Origin: CAYLGY01 sp964383325
GTDB taxonomy: Bacteria > Pseudomonadota > Alphaproteobacteria > Rhizobiales > Rhizobiaceae
NCBI GenBank assembly: GCA_964383325.1
Contig: CAYLGY010000039.1
Span: 1 to 24,522 of the forward strand
DNA length: 24,522 nt
Direction of reading: 5' to 3'
Below the pieces are notes generated by a model. The model ran no database searches. It saw only the letters and a list, made by a program, of their open reading frames with translations, and was not told where the DNA came from. A program made the translations under genes and the position numbers. Shown here piece after piece: positions 1-7,308 of the stretch (its first letter is position 1; each line of letters opens with the position of its first letter).

Positions 1-75
1 TGGCTCCCCGGGCCGGATTCGAACCAGCGACCAACCGGTTAACAGCCGGTTGCTCTACCGCTGAGCTACCGGGGA
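1..75 (-). tRNA. tRNA-Asn (anticodon GTT)
   Basis: The reverse complement folds as a full cloverleaf. The acceptor TCCCCGG pairs with CCGGGGA, the D-stem GCTC pairs with GAGC, the anticodon stem ACCGG/CCGGT carries the loop CTGTTAA (anticodon GTT), and the T-arm contains TTCGAAT. The 3' CCA is encoded and its last base is the first base of the window. The gene is therefore complete, exactly at the window edge. Confidence 0.97.
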
Positions 76-102
76 ACGGTGCCGTCAGTGCAGGCTGGCG
101 TG

Positions 103-132
103 GCTATAGCAAAACCACATCCGGCTTGCCAA
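103..132 (-). promoter_or_regulatory. Candidate sigma-70 promoter of tRNA-Asn
   Basis: On the minus strand a TTGGCA -35 (127-132) and a TATAGC -10 (103-108) are separated by 18 nt. The tRNA 5' end lies 27 nt downstream of the -10. The match was made by eye only. Confidence 0.4.
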
Positions 133-228
133 GTACCTTTGACAAAGAATTGCCTGCCCGGCGGCATTATGGTCTTTGTGCCCGCCTCGGGCCATACTAT
201 AGCGGTCGGGGAGGCAGGGCTGGAGCAG

Positions 229-525
229 ATGAGCGAATCAATGACCCATGGGGAGCGTCCGGGCGCCGGGCCCCGAATTCGGACTTTCCGCGTGTTCGGA
301 CGTGATTTTCCCCTGCCGAAATCGCGGCCGGCCCGCATCGTCATCGGCATCAATCTCGTCTTCCTCGGCATGCTCGGCTTTCTGCCGGTCCTCGGATTCT
401 GGATGATTCCGCTCGGCCTGCTGGTACTTTCCATCGATATCGCCGCCATTCGGCGGCTTCGGCGGCGGATGATCGTCTATTATGGCGGCTACGCGAATGG
501 CCGGCGGAGAAAATCCCGGCGCTGA
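229..525 (+). CDS. Small basic two-helix membrane protein, function unknown
   Basis: This is a 98-residue protein starting at ATG 229, with GGAG a few bases upstream; an upstream in-frame ATG at 79 would add a tail overlapping the tRNA-Asn promoter region, so it is disfavoured. Residues about 37-70 form a hydrophobic hairpin (two short helices around G-F-L-P-V-L-G). It is followed by an Arg-rich stretch (R-R-L-R-R-R) and a basic C-terminus, which should sit on the cytoplasmic face by the positive-inside rule. Similar short proteins are widespread in alphaproteobacteria as uncharacterised membrane proteins, and I recognise no enzymatic motif. It lies alone between two tRNA genes. An ATG at 241 is an alternative start. 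Confidence 0.7.
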   Translation: MSESMTHGERPGAGPRIRTFRVFGRDFPLPKSRPARIVIGINLVFLGMLGFLPVLGFWMIPLGLLVLSIDIAAIRRLRRRMIVYYGGYANGRRRKSRR

Positions 526-583
526 GGCTCTTGCCGCGTGGCGGACCTTCTGTTAACGGACTGCATGCTCGATTACCGCGCAC

Positions 584-657
584 GGCCTCGTGGCGGAGTG
601 GTTACGCAGAGGACTGCAAATCCTTGCACCCCGGTTCGATTCCGGGCGAGGCCTCCA
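584..657 (+). tRNA. tRNA-Cys (anticodon GCA)
   Basis: The acceptor GGCCTCG pairs with CGAGGCC. The anticodon loop holds GCA at 616-618, the T-loop is TTCGATT, the discriminator base is T, and CCA is encoded at 655-657. This is a complete cloverleaf and the only Cys tRNA in the window. Confidence 0.96.
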
Positions 658-724
658 GCGTGGTAACGAAATGAAAGCAGCCGGGTCTTTTCTGTCCCCG
701 GCGGCCAGGAATACGGGTTGTGCC

Positions 725-1396
725 ATGACGGTCGAATTCGCAGCGCAGCGTGAAAAGATGGTTGATGGCCAGCTGCGCACCACAGGCATAACGTCCCATG
801 CGATTCTTGCGGCGATGAGCCGTGTGCCGCGCGAGGAATTCGTGCCGGAGGCGCTGCGTCCCTTTGCCTATATGGACGAGGATCTTGCCGTGCATACCGG
901 CGCGGACGGGCTGCGTCGCTATCTGATGGAGCCGGCGCCCTTTGCGCGGCTGCTGCAACTGGCCGGAATCGGCGCCGAGGACATCGTCCTCGAAATCGGC
1001 TGCGTGACCGGCTATTCGACGGCGGTGATCTCCTGCCTGGCCGGATCGGTGATCGCGCTGGAAAGCGATCCCGTGCTGGCGGCGCAGGCCAGCGCCAATC
1101 TGTCACGGCTCGGCTATGACAATGCCGTCGTGGTGGAGGGCCCGCTGGTCGAGGGTCACGCGGCGGAGGCGCCCTATGATTTCATACTTCTGAACGGTGC
1201 CGTGGAAGAGGTGCCGGAGGCGCTGTTCGCGCAATTGCGCGATGGCGGGCGCCTGCTTGCCATTGTCGGCACCGGCAATACCGGCACGGCGACCATGTGG
1301 ACCTCGGCGGGCGAGACGCGGTCTTCCTACCGCGCCTTCAATGCGGCCGTGCACCTGCTGCCCGGATTTGCGCGCCAGAGAAGTTTCGTTTTCTAG
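725..1396 (+). CDS. Protein-L-isoaspartate O-methyltransferase-like (PimT-type) SAM methyltransferase
   Basis: The product is 223 residues. The N-terminus (E-K-M-V-D-G-Q-L-R) and the following V-P-R-E-E-F-V-P are hallmarks of the alphaproteobacterial PCMT-like family, which fixes ATG 725 as the start rather than upstream in-frame ATGs (590, 671) that run back towards or into tRNA-Cys. Canonical PCMT methylates isoaspartyl residues with SAM to repair damaged proteins. The SAM-binding motif I reads V-L-E-I-G-C-V-T-G-Y, with Val where canonical enzymes have the central Gly. The catalytic T-I-S stretch of classical PCMT is replaced by R-Y-L-M-E-P, as is usual for this subfamily, so repair activity is uncertain. 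In many relatives the homologue precedes tolC; here a toxin-antitoxin pair follows instead. Confidence 0.87.
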   Translation: MTVEFAAQREKMVDGQLRTTGITSHAILAAMSRVPREEFVPEALRPFAYMDEDLAVHTGADGLRRYLMEPAPFARLLQLAGIGAEDIVLEIGCVTGYSTAVISCLAGSVIALESDPVLAAQASANLSRLGYDNAVVVEGPLVEGHAAEAPYDFILLNGAVEEVPEALFAQLRDGGRLLAIVGTGNTGTATMWTSAGETRSSYRAFNAAVHLLPGFARQRSFVF

Positions 1397-1549
1397 GAAA
1401 TTTGCAGATCCGAATCCCGGCTGGAATGCATCTGGCCGGAATTGGCAGCGCTTCCCGACAAGCCGGCGCGAGCCAGGCTTGCGTCCATCGGGCTCAGTCC
1501 CCGCCTTCCACATGCCATCCCGCGCATCGATCAGGCGTCATCCCAGACC

Positions 1550-1578
1550 TTGCCATTTGGCATCATACCTGCTACTTT
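1550..1578 (+). promoter_or_regulatory. Candidate promoter of the RES-Xre operon
   Basis: A TTGCCA -35 (1550-1555) and a TACTTT -10 (1573-1578) are separated by 17 nt. They lie just upstream of the antitoxin start at 1595. The -35 overlaps the palindrome described separately. Read by eye. The rest of the 1397-1594 interval shows nothing else I can identify. Confidence 0.35.
1551..1562. promoter_or_regulatory. Palindromic operator candidate (TGCCA-TT-TGGCA)
   Basis: This is a perfect inverted repeat with 5-bp arms that overlaps the proposed -35 element. Extra TGCCA half-sites occur at 1513-1517 and 1580-1584. Xre-type antitoxins commonly repress their own promoter through such repeats. Binding by this antitoxin is inferred from position alone. 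Confidence 0.35.
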
Positions 1579-1594
1579 ATGCCAGAGGTGAGCG

Positions 1595-2005
1595 ATGTTG
1601 CAGGAACTTCCCCGCACCGAGGCGCAACCGGAGCAGGCCCGGATCACTGCGCATGAGGCGGAGGCCATGGCGCGTGCGGTCATCCGGCTGTTCGATCGGT
1701 GGAAATTGTCGGATGCGCAGGCGCGCGAAATTCTGGGCGGCATGCCGGCGCGTACCTATGCGCGCTGGAAGGTCGGGCAGATGGGCCGGATTGATCGCGA
1801 TCTCGCCACCCGCCTGTCGCTGCTGATGGGCATTCACAAGGGATTGCGCTATCTGTTTACCGATCCGGCGCGCGGATATGCCTGGGTGAAGAAGCCGAAT
1901 CTGGCGCTGGGCGGACGTAGTCCGGTCGATATCATGACCGAGGGCGACATCTTCTCGCTGGCGCGGCTGCGTGCCTTCCTCGATGCGGAGCGGGGTGGCT
2001 GGTGA
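1595..2005 (+). CDS. Xre/MbcA/ParS-type (DUF2384) antitoxin
   Basis: The product is 136 residues, starting at ATG 1595 after GAGGTGAGCG. Residues about 20-85 form the helical DNA-binding part, with I-L-G-G-M-P-A-R-T-Y as the likely recognition helix. The C-terminal half has the DUF2384 signature: W followed by K-K-P-N-L-A-L-G-G-R-S-P-V-D-I-M, then a final helix that in this family plugs the toxin active site. Its stop overlaps the start of the RES gene by 4 nt (GTGA), the classical layout for antitoxin-first modules. It should neutralise the RES toxin and autorepress the operon. Confidence 0.88.
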   Translation: MLQELPRTEAQPEQARITAHEAEAMARAVIRLFDRWKLSDAQAREILGGMPARTYARWKVGQMGRIDRDLATRLSLLMGIHKGLRYLFTDPARGYAWVKKPNLALGGRSPVDIMTEGDIFSLARLRAFLDAERGGW

Positions 2006-2694
2006 CCGGGGAGCCGGGCCTGACGCGATTCGCATGGCCACAGGCGTTTCGCATCATCCGCTCGATCCATCCGCCGGTCGACCTCTTCGAGGACATCGCC
2101 GATCCGGCAGACTGGGAGGCGCTGGCTTCGGCGGAATCGAAGACGAATCCCCGCATCTGGCAACATCTCGGCCGGCTCGACCTCGTCCCGCCGGAGCGGC
2201 GTGTCGCCGGTCCTGGCGCCAGCTATGTCATGGCGCCCTTCGTTCATGTCAGCCGCGATCGGCCCGGCAGGTTCACCGACGGCAGCTACGGCATCTACTC
2301 CATGGGCAATCGCGAGGAAGTCGCGCTGCGCGAGGTTGCCTTTCACCACGGGCGCATGATGCAGGCAAGTGCCGAGTCGGCGGGCTGGACGTCCCAGTTC
2401 CGGACGCTCATCAACCGACTCGATCTCGAGCTGCACGATGTCCGGCCCATGCCGCAGATGCACGATCCCGACGATTGTACCGAACCGCGCCGCCTGGGCG
2501 CGCTTCTGCGCCGCCAGGGATCGAACGGTATCGGCTATCGCAGCGTCCGTTGCCCGGGCGGGGAGTGCGCCGCGATCTTCTGGCCGGATCTGGTTGCCAT
2601 TCCCGTGCAGGCGGATCACTACGATTTTCACTGGGACGGCTCCCGGGTGGACCGGATCCGCAATTGCCGCACCGGCGCGATCTTCGCATTGTAG
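2002..2694 (+). CDS. RES-domain toxin (NAD+-degrading toxin family)
   Basis: This 230-residue protein starts at GTG 2002, inside the antitoxin stop. RES-domain toxins studied so far (MbcT, Pseudomonas RES) break down NAD+ by phosphorolysis or hydrolysis. The family's Arg-, Glu- and Ser-bearing blocks are recognisable: F-R-I-I-R near residues 16-20, R-F-T-D-G-S-Y-G-I-Y-S followed by E-E-V-A-L-R-E (about 90-111), and the C-terminal G-I-G-Y-R-S-V-R-C. The protein looks full length and unbroken, so the module is probably functional. Translational coupling with the antitoxin fits a type II system. Confidence 0.87.
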   Translation: MTGEPGLTRFAWPQAFRIIRSIHPPVDLFEDIADPADWEALASAESKTNPRIWQHLGRLDLVPPERRVAGPGASYVMAPFVHVSRDRPGRFTDGSYGIYSMGNREEVALREVAFHHGRMMQASAESAGWTSQFRTLINRLDLELHDVRPMPQMHDPDDCTEPRRLGALLRRQGSNGIGYRSVRCPGGECAAIFWPDLVAIPVQADHYDFHWDGSRVDRIRNCRTGAIFAL

Positions 2695-2717
2695 GGGCGG
2701 CCGCTCCCGGCAAGGCG

Positions 2718-2775
2718 GCAATGTCCGACATGGGCTGGCGCGCGCGAGCGCGATATGGCATCACACGGACATTGC
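2718..2775. repeat. 10-bp perfect inverted repeat between RES and PLD genes
   Basis: GCAATGTCCG at 2718-2727 is exactly inverted at 2766-2775, with 38 nt between. The interior holds an alternating G/C tract (about 2738-2752) that can form its own hairpin. It lies 24 nt after the RES stop and 16 nt before the next start. It could be a Rho-independent-like stem without a U-tract, or a regulatory site of the PLD gene. No T-run follows on either strand. Confidence 0.45.
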
Positions 2776-2791
2776 TCAGCGGAACGCGCGC

Positions 2792-4345
2792 ATGAACGGT
2801 ATTCTTTTCGTTCTGTCGGGGATCGGACTGTTTGCGCTTGCATCCGCGGCAGCGCTCTATTCCTATGGCAGGTTCATGCGGCAGGCGAGGGGACAGCCCG
2901 CCGAGGCCCTGCCGGCCCATGCGGTGGAAACCGCGCTCGACGAGATGATCGCGCCGCTTGCGGCGGCGCAGCCGGGCCTGAGCGGCCTGGCGCTGATCCC
3001 GGAAAACCTCGCCGCCTTTGCGATGCGCGCGTTGTCGGCGCGCAATGCCGGGCGCAGCCTCGACCTGATGTATTATTACTGGAAGGCTGATCTTACCGGA
3101 TCGCTGCTGGCGCTCGAGGTCCTTCGGGCGGCAGATCGCGGCGTGCGCGTCCGCATCCTGCTCGACGATCTCAGCACGCGCGGCAATGACCGTGCCTATC
3201 TGGCCATCGACAGCCACCCCAATATCGAGGTCCGTCTCTTCAATCCGGCCCGCGCCCGCGAAGGCACGTTCGGGCGGGCGCTCGAATTGATGCTGCGAGC
3301 CGCCACCGCGACCAAGCGCATGCATAACAAGGCCTGGATCGCCGATGGCCGGTTGGCGATCGTGGGCGGGCGCAACATTGGCGATGCCTATTTCGATGCC
3401 GCCGAGGAGGCCAATTTCAACGACATGGATCTCGCAATGGTCGGGCCGGCCGTGGAGGAAACGTCCCGCATCTTCGACCGGTTCTGGAATTGCGAGGCCA
3501 CGCTGCCGGTCCGCAAGCTGAATTTCCGCCGGCCGAACCTGCCCCGCCTGCGGGCGCGGCTGGAGAATCTGGAGCGCAAGGAATCGCAGGGCCCGTACAT
3601 TTCCCGAATCCGGACCGGGCACGATACGCAGCACATGCTGCAAGGGGGCGCAGCATTGCGTTGGACCGACCGCGTGCAGGTCCTGTCGGATCCTCCCGAA
3701 AAGGTCGCTGGCGCGAGCATCGATGGCTGGCTCGGGCATGTGATCTTCACCTCCATTCTCGGCGCCCGGAGGCGGGTCGAGATCATCTCGCCCTATTTCA
3801 TTCCCGGCGCCGATGGCGTGGAGGCGCTCGGCAAGCTTGTCGAGGACGGGGTCGAAGTCGCAATTTCCACCAATTCGCTGGCCGCTACCGATGTCATGGC
3901 CGTGCATGGCGCCTATGCGAAATATCGCCGGGCGCTCCTTGCCCGCGGTGTCCGGCTGTATGAGCTGCGCCCCGACATCATTCGCCGCGACCGTCGCACG
4001 CTCTTCGGCTCCAGCGGCGCCAGCCTGCATACCAAGGCGTTCACCGTCGATGGCCGGCTCGGCTTCGTCGGTTCGTTCAATTTCGATCCCCGCTCGATCT
4101 CGCTGAACACGGAAATGGGTGTGCTGTTCGGCGATGAAGTGCTGGTCTCGAAGGTCAGCGAGGTCTTCGCGCGGCAGATTTCACCGCAGGAAAGCTTCCG
4201 GCTCATCCTTTCCGGGGGGAGGCTCGGCTGGGAGGACGGGAAGGGTCTCGCACCACGCATCTGGCGCACCGAGCCGCGGGCGAGCATCTGGCGCAAGCTG
4301 GCTGCGACGATCATCGGCTGGCTGCCGATCGAATCCCAGCTTTGA
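2792..4345 (+). CDS. Phospholipase D-family membrane protein (cardiolipin synthase C-like)
   Basis: The product is 517 residues. ATG 2792 is chosen because it opens with a hydrophobic helix (residues about 4-24) that anchors the enzyme to the inner membrane; the frame is open further upstream but overlaps the RES gene. Two HKD motifs are intact: H178-N-K180...D185 followed by G-R-N-I-G-D, and H413-T-K415...D420 followed by S-F-N-F-D-P-R-S. Length and layout match ClsC/YmdC-type enzymes, which make cardiolipin by phosphatidyl transfer; hydrolysis of another phosphodiester cannot be excluded. It stands alone, with weak ribosome-binding signal. Confidence 0.87.
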   Translation: MNGILFVLSGIGLFALASAAALYSYGRFMRQARGQPAEALPAHAVETALDEMIAPLAAAQPGLSGLALIPENLAAFAMRALSARNAGRSLDLMYYYWKADLTGSLLALEVLRAADRGVRVRILLDDLSTRGNDRAYLAIDSHPNIEVRLFNPARAREGTFGRALELMLRAATATKRMHNKAWIADGRLAIVGGRNIGDAYFDAAEEANFNDMDLAMVGPAVEETSRIFDRFWNCEATLPVRKLNFRRPNLPRLRARLENLERKESQGPYISRIRTGHDTQHMLQGGAALRWTDRVQVLSDPPEKVAGASIDGWLGHVIFTSILGARRRVEIISPYFIPGADGVEALGKLVEDGVEVAISTNSLAATDVMAVHGAYAKYRRALLARGVRLYELRPDIIRRDRRTLFGSSGASLHTKAFTVDGRLGFVGSFNFDPRSISLNTEMGVLFGDEVLVSKVSEVFARQISPQESFRLILSGGRLGWEDGKGLAPRIWRTEPRASIWRKLAATIIGWLPIESQL

Positions 4346-4436
4346 TGGCAATCGCGCCGCAATGTCTGCTTTGTGTTGGCAGAGCCCCTGTCGCTGGTGT
4401 AGGTTTTACGCGATCGAGCAAGGGGAGGATCGACGA

Positions 4437-5438
4437 ATGAGAACAGGGTTGCACAGCCGCATCGGCGCGGCCTTCGCACTGGCGCTTGCCGGATTGGCCT
4501 GGAACGGGCCGGCCGCGGCGCAACAGGAAATCAAGATCGGCTACGCGCTCGCCGCGGCGCCTGATTCCCATTACGGGGTAGCCGCATCGAAATGGCAGGA
4601 AGTCGTCGAGGGCGAGGCTGACGGGCATTTCGTCTTCCGGCATTTCCCCTCATCGGGACTCGGCGGGGAGCGCGAGGTGGTGGAGGGCGTGCAGCTCGGC
4701 ACGGTCGAGGCGACAATCGTTTCTTCCGGAACGCTGTCCAATTTCGTGCCCGAGGCGGGCGTCTTCGACATCCCGTTCCTGTTCCGGGACCTCGCGCATG
4801 CGCGCGCGGTGCTGGACGGCCCGATCGGGCAGGAAATCCTGGCGAAGTTCGATGATGTCGGGCTGGTCGCGCTGGCATGGGGCGAGCAGGGTTTCCGCCA
4901 CATCACCAACAATCGCAATTCGATCGAAGACCCTGCCGATGTTGCCGGCCTGAAATTGCGGACGATGGAGAATCCGGTCCATATCCGGGCGTTCGAGACG
5001 CTGGGCGCGGCGCCGACGCCGATGGCGTGGCCGGAAGTGATCAGCGCCTTGCAGCAAGGTACGATCGACGGCCAGGAGAATCCGCTTTCAGTGATCACCT
5101 CGGCCAAGCTGTCGGAAGTGCAGGAATACCTGACCCTTTCGGGCCATGTCTATTCGCCGGCGATCCTGCTGGTCTCGAAGCAGCTCTGGGAAGGCCTGTC
5201 GCCGGAAGATCAGGAACTGTTCCGCAAGGGCGCGGCAGAGGCCGTGAAGGAGATGCGGGGCTTCGTGGACAATGTCGAGAGTTCCGGGGTCGAGCAGCTT
5301 CGTGCCGAAGGCATGGAGATCGGCGAGCTCACGGCCGAGCAGAAGGCGGCCTTCCAGGAGGCGCTCGCAAGTGCCTATGAGGAATATTACAAGACCTATG
5401 ACAAGGATCTGATCGACCAGATCATCGCCTACCAGTAG
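4437..5438 (+). CDS. TRAP transporter periplasmic substrate-binding protein (DctP family)
   Basis: The product is 333 residues. ATG 4437 is preceded by a strong AGGGGAGG site. A Sec signal peptide ends at A-A-A before Q29. The DctP hallmark is present: L-K-L-R-T-M-E-N-P-V-H followed by L-G-A-A-P-T-P-M, in which the Arg normally binds the carboxylate of the ligand. Q-Q-G-T-I-D-G-Q-E-N-P further on is the usual conserved loop. It delivers an organic acid to the membrane subunits encoded next. The exact substrate cannot be read from the sequence. The 91-nt gap upstream probably contains the operon promoter, though I see only a weak TTGGCA at 4375-4380. Confidence 0.93.
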   Translation: MRTGLHSRIGAAFALALAGLAWNGPAAAQQEIKIGYALAAAPDSHYGVAASKWQEVVEGEADGHFVFRHFPSSGLGGEREVVEGVQLGTVEATIVSSGTLSNFVPEAGVFDIPFLFRDLAHARAVLDGPIGQEILAKFDDVGLVALAWGEQGFRHITNNRNSIEDPADVAGLKLRTMENPVHIRAFETLGAAPTPMAWPEVISALQQGTIDGQENPLSVITSAKLSEVQEYLTLSGHVYSPAILLVSKQLWEGLSPEDQELFRKGAAEAVKEMRGFVDNVESSGVEQLRAEGMEIGELTAEQKAAFQEALASAYEEYYKTYDKDLIDQIIAYQ

Positions 5439-5459
5439 CACCCGCCGGACCGGCGCGTC

Positions 5460-5975
5460 GTGAAACGCTTCGAATACTGGTTCATCGAAGCCAATAAATG
5501 GATCCTGGCGGCCCTCCTGGCCGCCATGTCCTGCATCGTGTTCGCGAATGTGTCACTGCGCTACCTCACCAATTTTTCCATCACCTGGTCCGAGGAAGTG
5601 GCGCGCTATCTGATGATCTGGATGACCTTTCTCGGCGCGGGGCTGACCTTGCGCTATGGCGGTCATGTCGCGATCACCAATCTGCAGGAAATCCTGCCGG
5701 CACGCATGCAGCGCCTCGCGCGCATCCTGATTGCCGCGCTCCTTGTCGTATTCCTCCTGGTCATGATTCGCATGGGCCATGACTATCTGATGCGTGGCCG
5801 CTTCCAGCTCACACCGGCGACGCGTATCCCGTTCAGCTATATCTACGCCGCAATGCCGATCGGCTTCGCGCTGATGGCCGTCCATTTACTGCTCGTGCTG
5901 CGCCATTTCGTCGTCGAGGGTGAATATCTGCGCCTCGAAAGCCCACTGGATGAGGGGGGCGAGGCCCGACCATGA
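5460..5975 (+). CDS. TRAP transporter small membrane subunit (DctQ family)
   Basis: The product is 171 residues from GTG 5460, only 21 nt after the binding-protein stop. Four hydrophobic helices are visible at about 15-35, 50-70, 90-110 and 125-150. The family signature I-T-W-S-E-E-V-A-R-Y follows the first helix. In TRAP systems this subunit is an integral scaffold for the large permease subunit. Its stop overlaps the next start (ATGA), which implies coupled translation. Confidence 0.92.
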   Translation: MKRFEYWFIEANKWILAALLAAMSCIVFANVSLRYLTNFSITWSEEVARYLMIWMTFLGAGLTLRYGGHVAITNLQEILPARMQRLARILIAALLVVFLLVMIRMGHDYLMRGRFQLTPATRIPFSYIYAAMPIGFALMAVHLLLVLRHFVVEGEYLRLESPLDEGGEARP

Positions 5976-7255
5976 CCCCGATTCTCTTCCTCGCCTTCTT
6001 CGTGTTTCTGGTCCTGGGCGTGCCGGTGGCGTTCGCGCTGGCCATCGCCGCGGCGTTGGCGATCTGGCTCGGCGGCCATTATCCGCTCCTGGTCGTCGTC
6101 AAGGAGATGTTTTCCGGCCTCGACAGCTTTCCGCTGATGGCCGTTCCCTTCTTCATCCTTGCCGCCGAGCTGATGACCGGCGGAGCGATGACGCAGATCC
6201 TGCTGCGCTTCGCGTCGCAATTCGTCGGCCATCTGCGCGGCGGGCTCGGCTATGCGAGCGTGCTGTCCTCGACCATGTTCGCCGGCATTTCCGGTTCGGC
6301 TCTGGCCGATGCCGCAGGTCCAGGCGCGGTCATGCTGCGCATGATGGAGCGGGATGGCTATGACAAGCCCTATGCGGCGGCGCTGACCGTATCGACTGCC
6401 GTGGTCGGGCCAATCATCCCGCCCTCCATCATCATGATACTCTATGCAATGCAGGATAGCCGCGTATCGGTCGGCGCGCTCTTCATGGCGGGGATCCTGC
6501 CAGGCCTGCTCATCGCGCTCGCCCTCGCTGCCGTGAACTGGAAGGTCAGCCGGGAGCGCGGCTATCGCAGCGGCGCGCCGCGGCCGCCCTGGCCGGAAAT
6601 GCTGCGCACGACGCTGCACGCCATTCCCGCGCTCCTGCTGATCGTCATCATCATCGGCGGCATCCGCAGCGGCGTGTTCACCCCGACCGAAGCCTCGGTG
6701 GTAGCCGTATTCTACGCCTTGCTCTGCGGCATGTTCTTCTATCGCTCGCTGAAGCTGCGGGATCTGCCGGACATCCTGCTGCGCGCGGCGCTGACCACGG
6801 CGGCGATCCTGCTCATCCTAAGCGCCGCGCGCGCCTTTGCCTGGATCATCGTCATCGAAGGCATCCCGCAAGCGATTGCGGCAACGATCATCGACTGGAA
6901 CCTGAGCCCGATCCTGTTCCTGCTGGCGGTAAACGTGCTGCTGATCGTCTTCGGCCTGTTCATGGACCCGCTGCCGGGCGTCCTGATCCTCGTCCCGATC
7001 CTGAGCCCCATTGCGCATACGCTCGGAATCGATCCGATTCATTTCGCCATTGTGGTCATCGTCAACCTGACGATGGGGCTGGTCACACCGCCCGTCGGGG
7101 CGCTGCTCTTCGTCATCTCCTCGGTCGTGCGCATGCGCGTCAGCGAAATCATTCGTGAAATGCCGTATTTCATGCTGGCCTTCCTCGTGGTTCTCCTCGC
7201 CCTTACCTTCGTGCCGCAGATCTCGACCTGGCTGCCGCGCATCAGCGGCTATTGA
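5972..7255 (+). CDS. TRAP transporter large permease subunit (DctM family)
   Basis: The product is 427 residues with hydrophobic helices throughout. DctM landmarks include F-F-I-L-A-A-E-L-M near residue 60, F-A-G-I-S-G-S-A-L-A-D, I-I-P-P-S-I-I-M-I-L-Y and the C-terminal L-V-T-P-P-V-G-A-L-L-F. This subunit carries the Na+-driven transport path. The start overlaps the DctQ stop by 4 nt. The acyl-CoA synthetase fusion follows after about 50 nt, so co-transcription is plausible and hints that the imported acid may be metabolised through a CoA ester. Confidence 0.94.
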   Translation: MTPILFLAFFVFLVLGVPVAFALAIAAALAIWLGGHYPLLVVVKEMFSGLDSFPLMAVPFFILAAELMTGGAMTQILLRFASQFVGHLRGGLGYASVLSSTMFAGISGSALADAAGPGAVMLRMMERDGYDKPYAAALTVSTAVVGPIIPPSIIMILYAMQDSRVSVGALFMAGILPGLLIALALAAVNWKVSRERGYRSGAPRPPWPEMLRTTLHAIPALLLIVIIIGGIRSGVFTPTEASVVAVFYALLCGMFFYRSLKLRDLPDILLRAALTTAAILLILSAARAFAWIIVIEGIPQAIAATIIDWNLSPILFLLAVNVLLIVFGLFMDPLPGVLILVPILSPIAHTLGIDPIHFAIVVIVNLTMGLVTPPVGALLFVISSVVRMRVSEIIREMPYFMLAFLVVLLALTFVPQISTWLPRISGY

Positions 7256-7308
7256 ATTTGCGGAGTTGGCCGGCATGATCGGGCGGCATGGCGCAGTGGA
7301 GGTCTGAA

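Noticed and set aside
2411..4030. 539-codon minus-strand open frame opposite the phospholipase D gene
   Set aside because: The plus strand has two HKD motifs and a membrane anchor; the antisense frame shows no family features.
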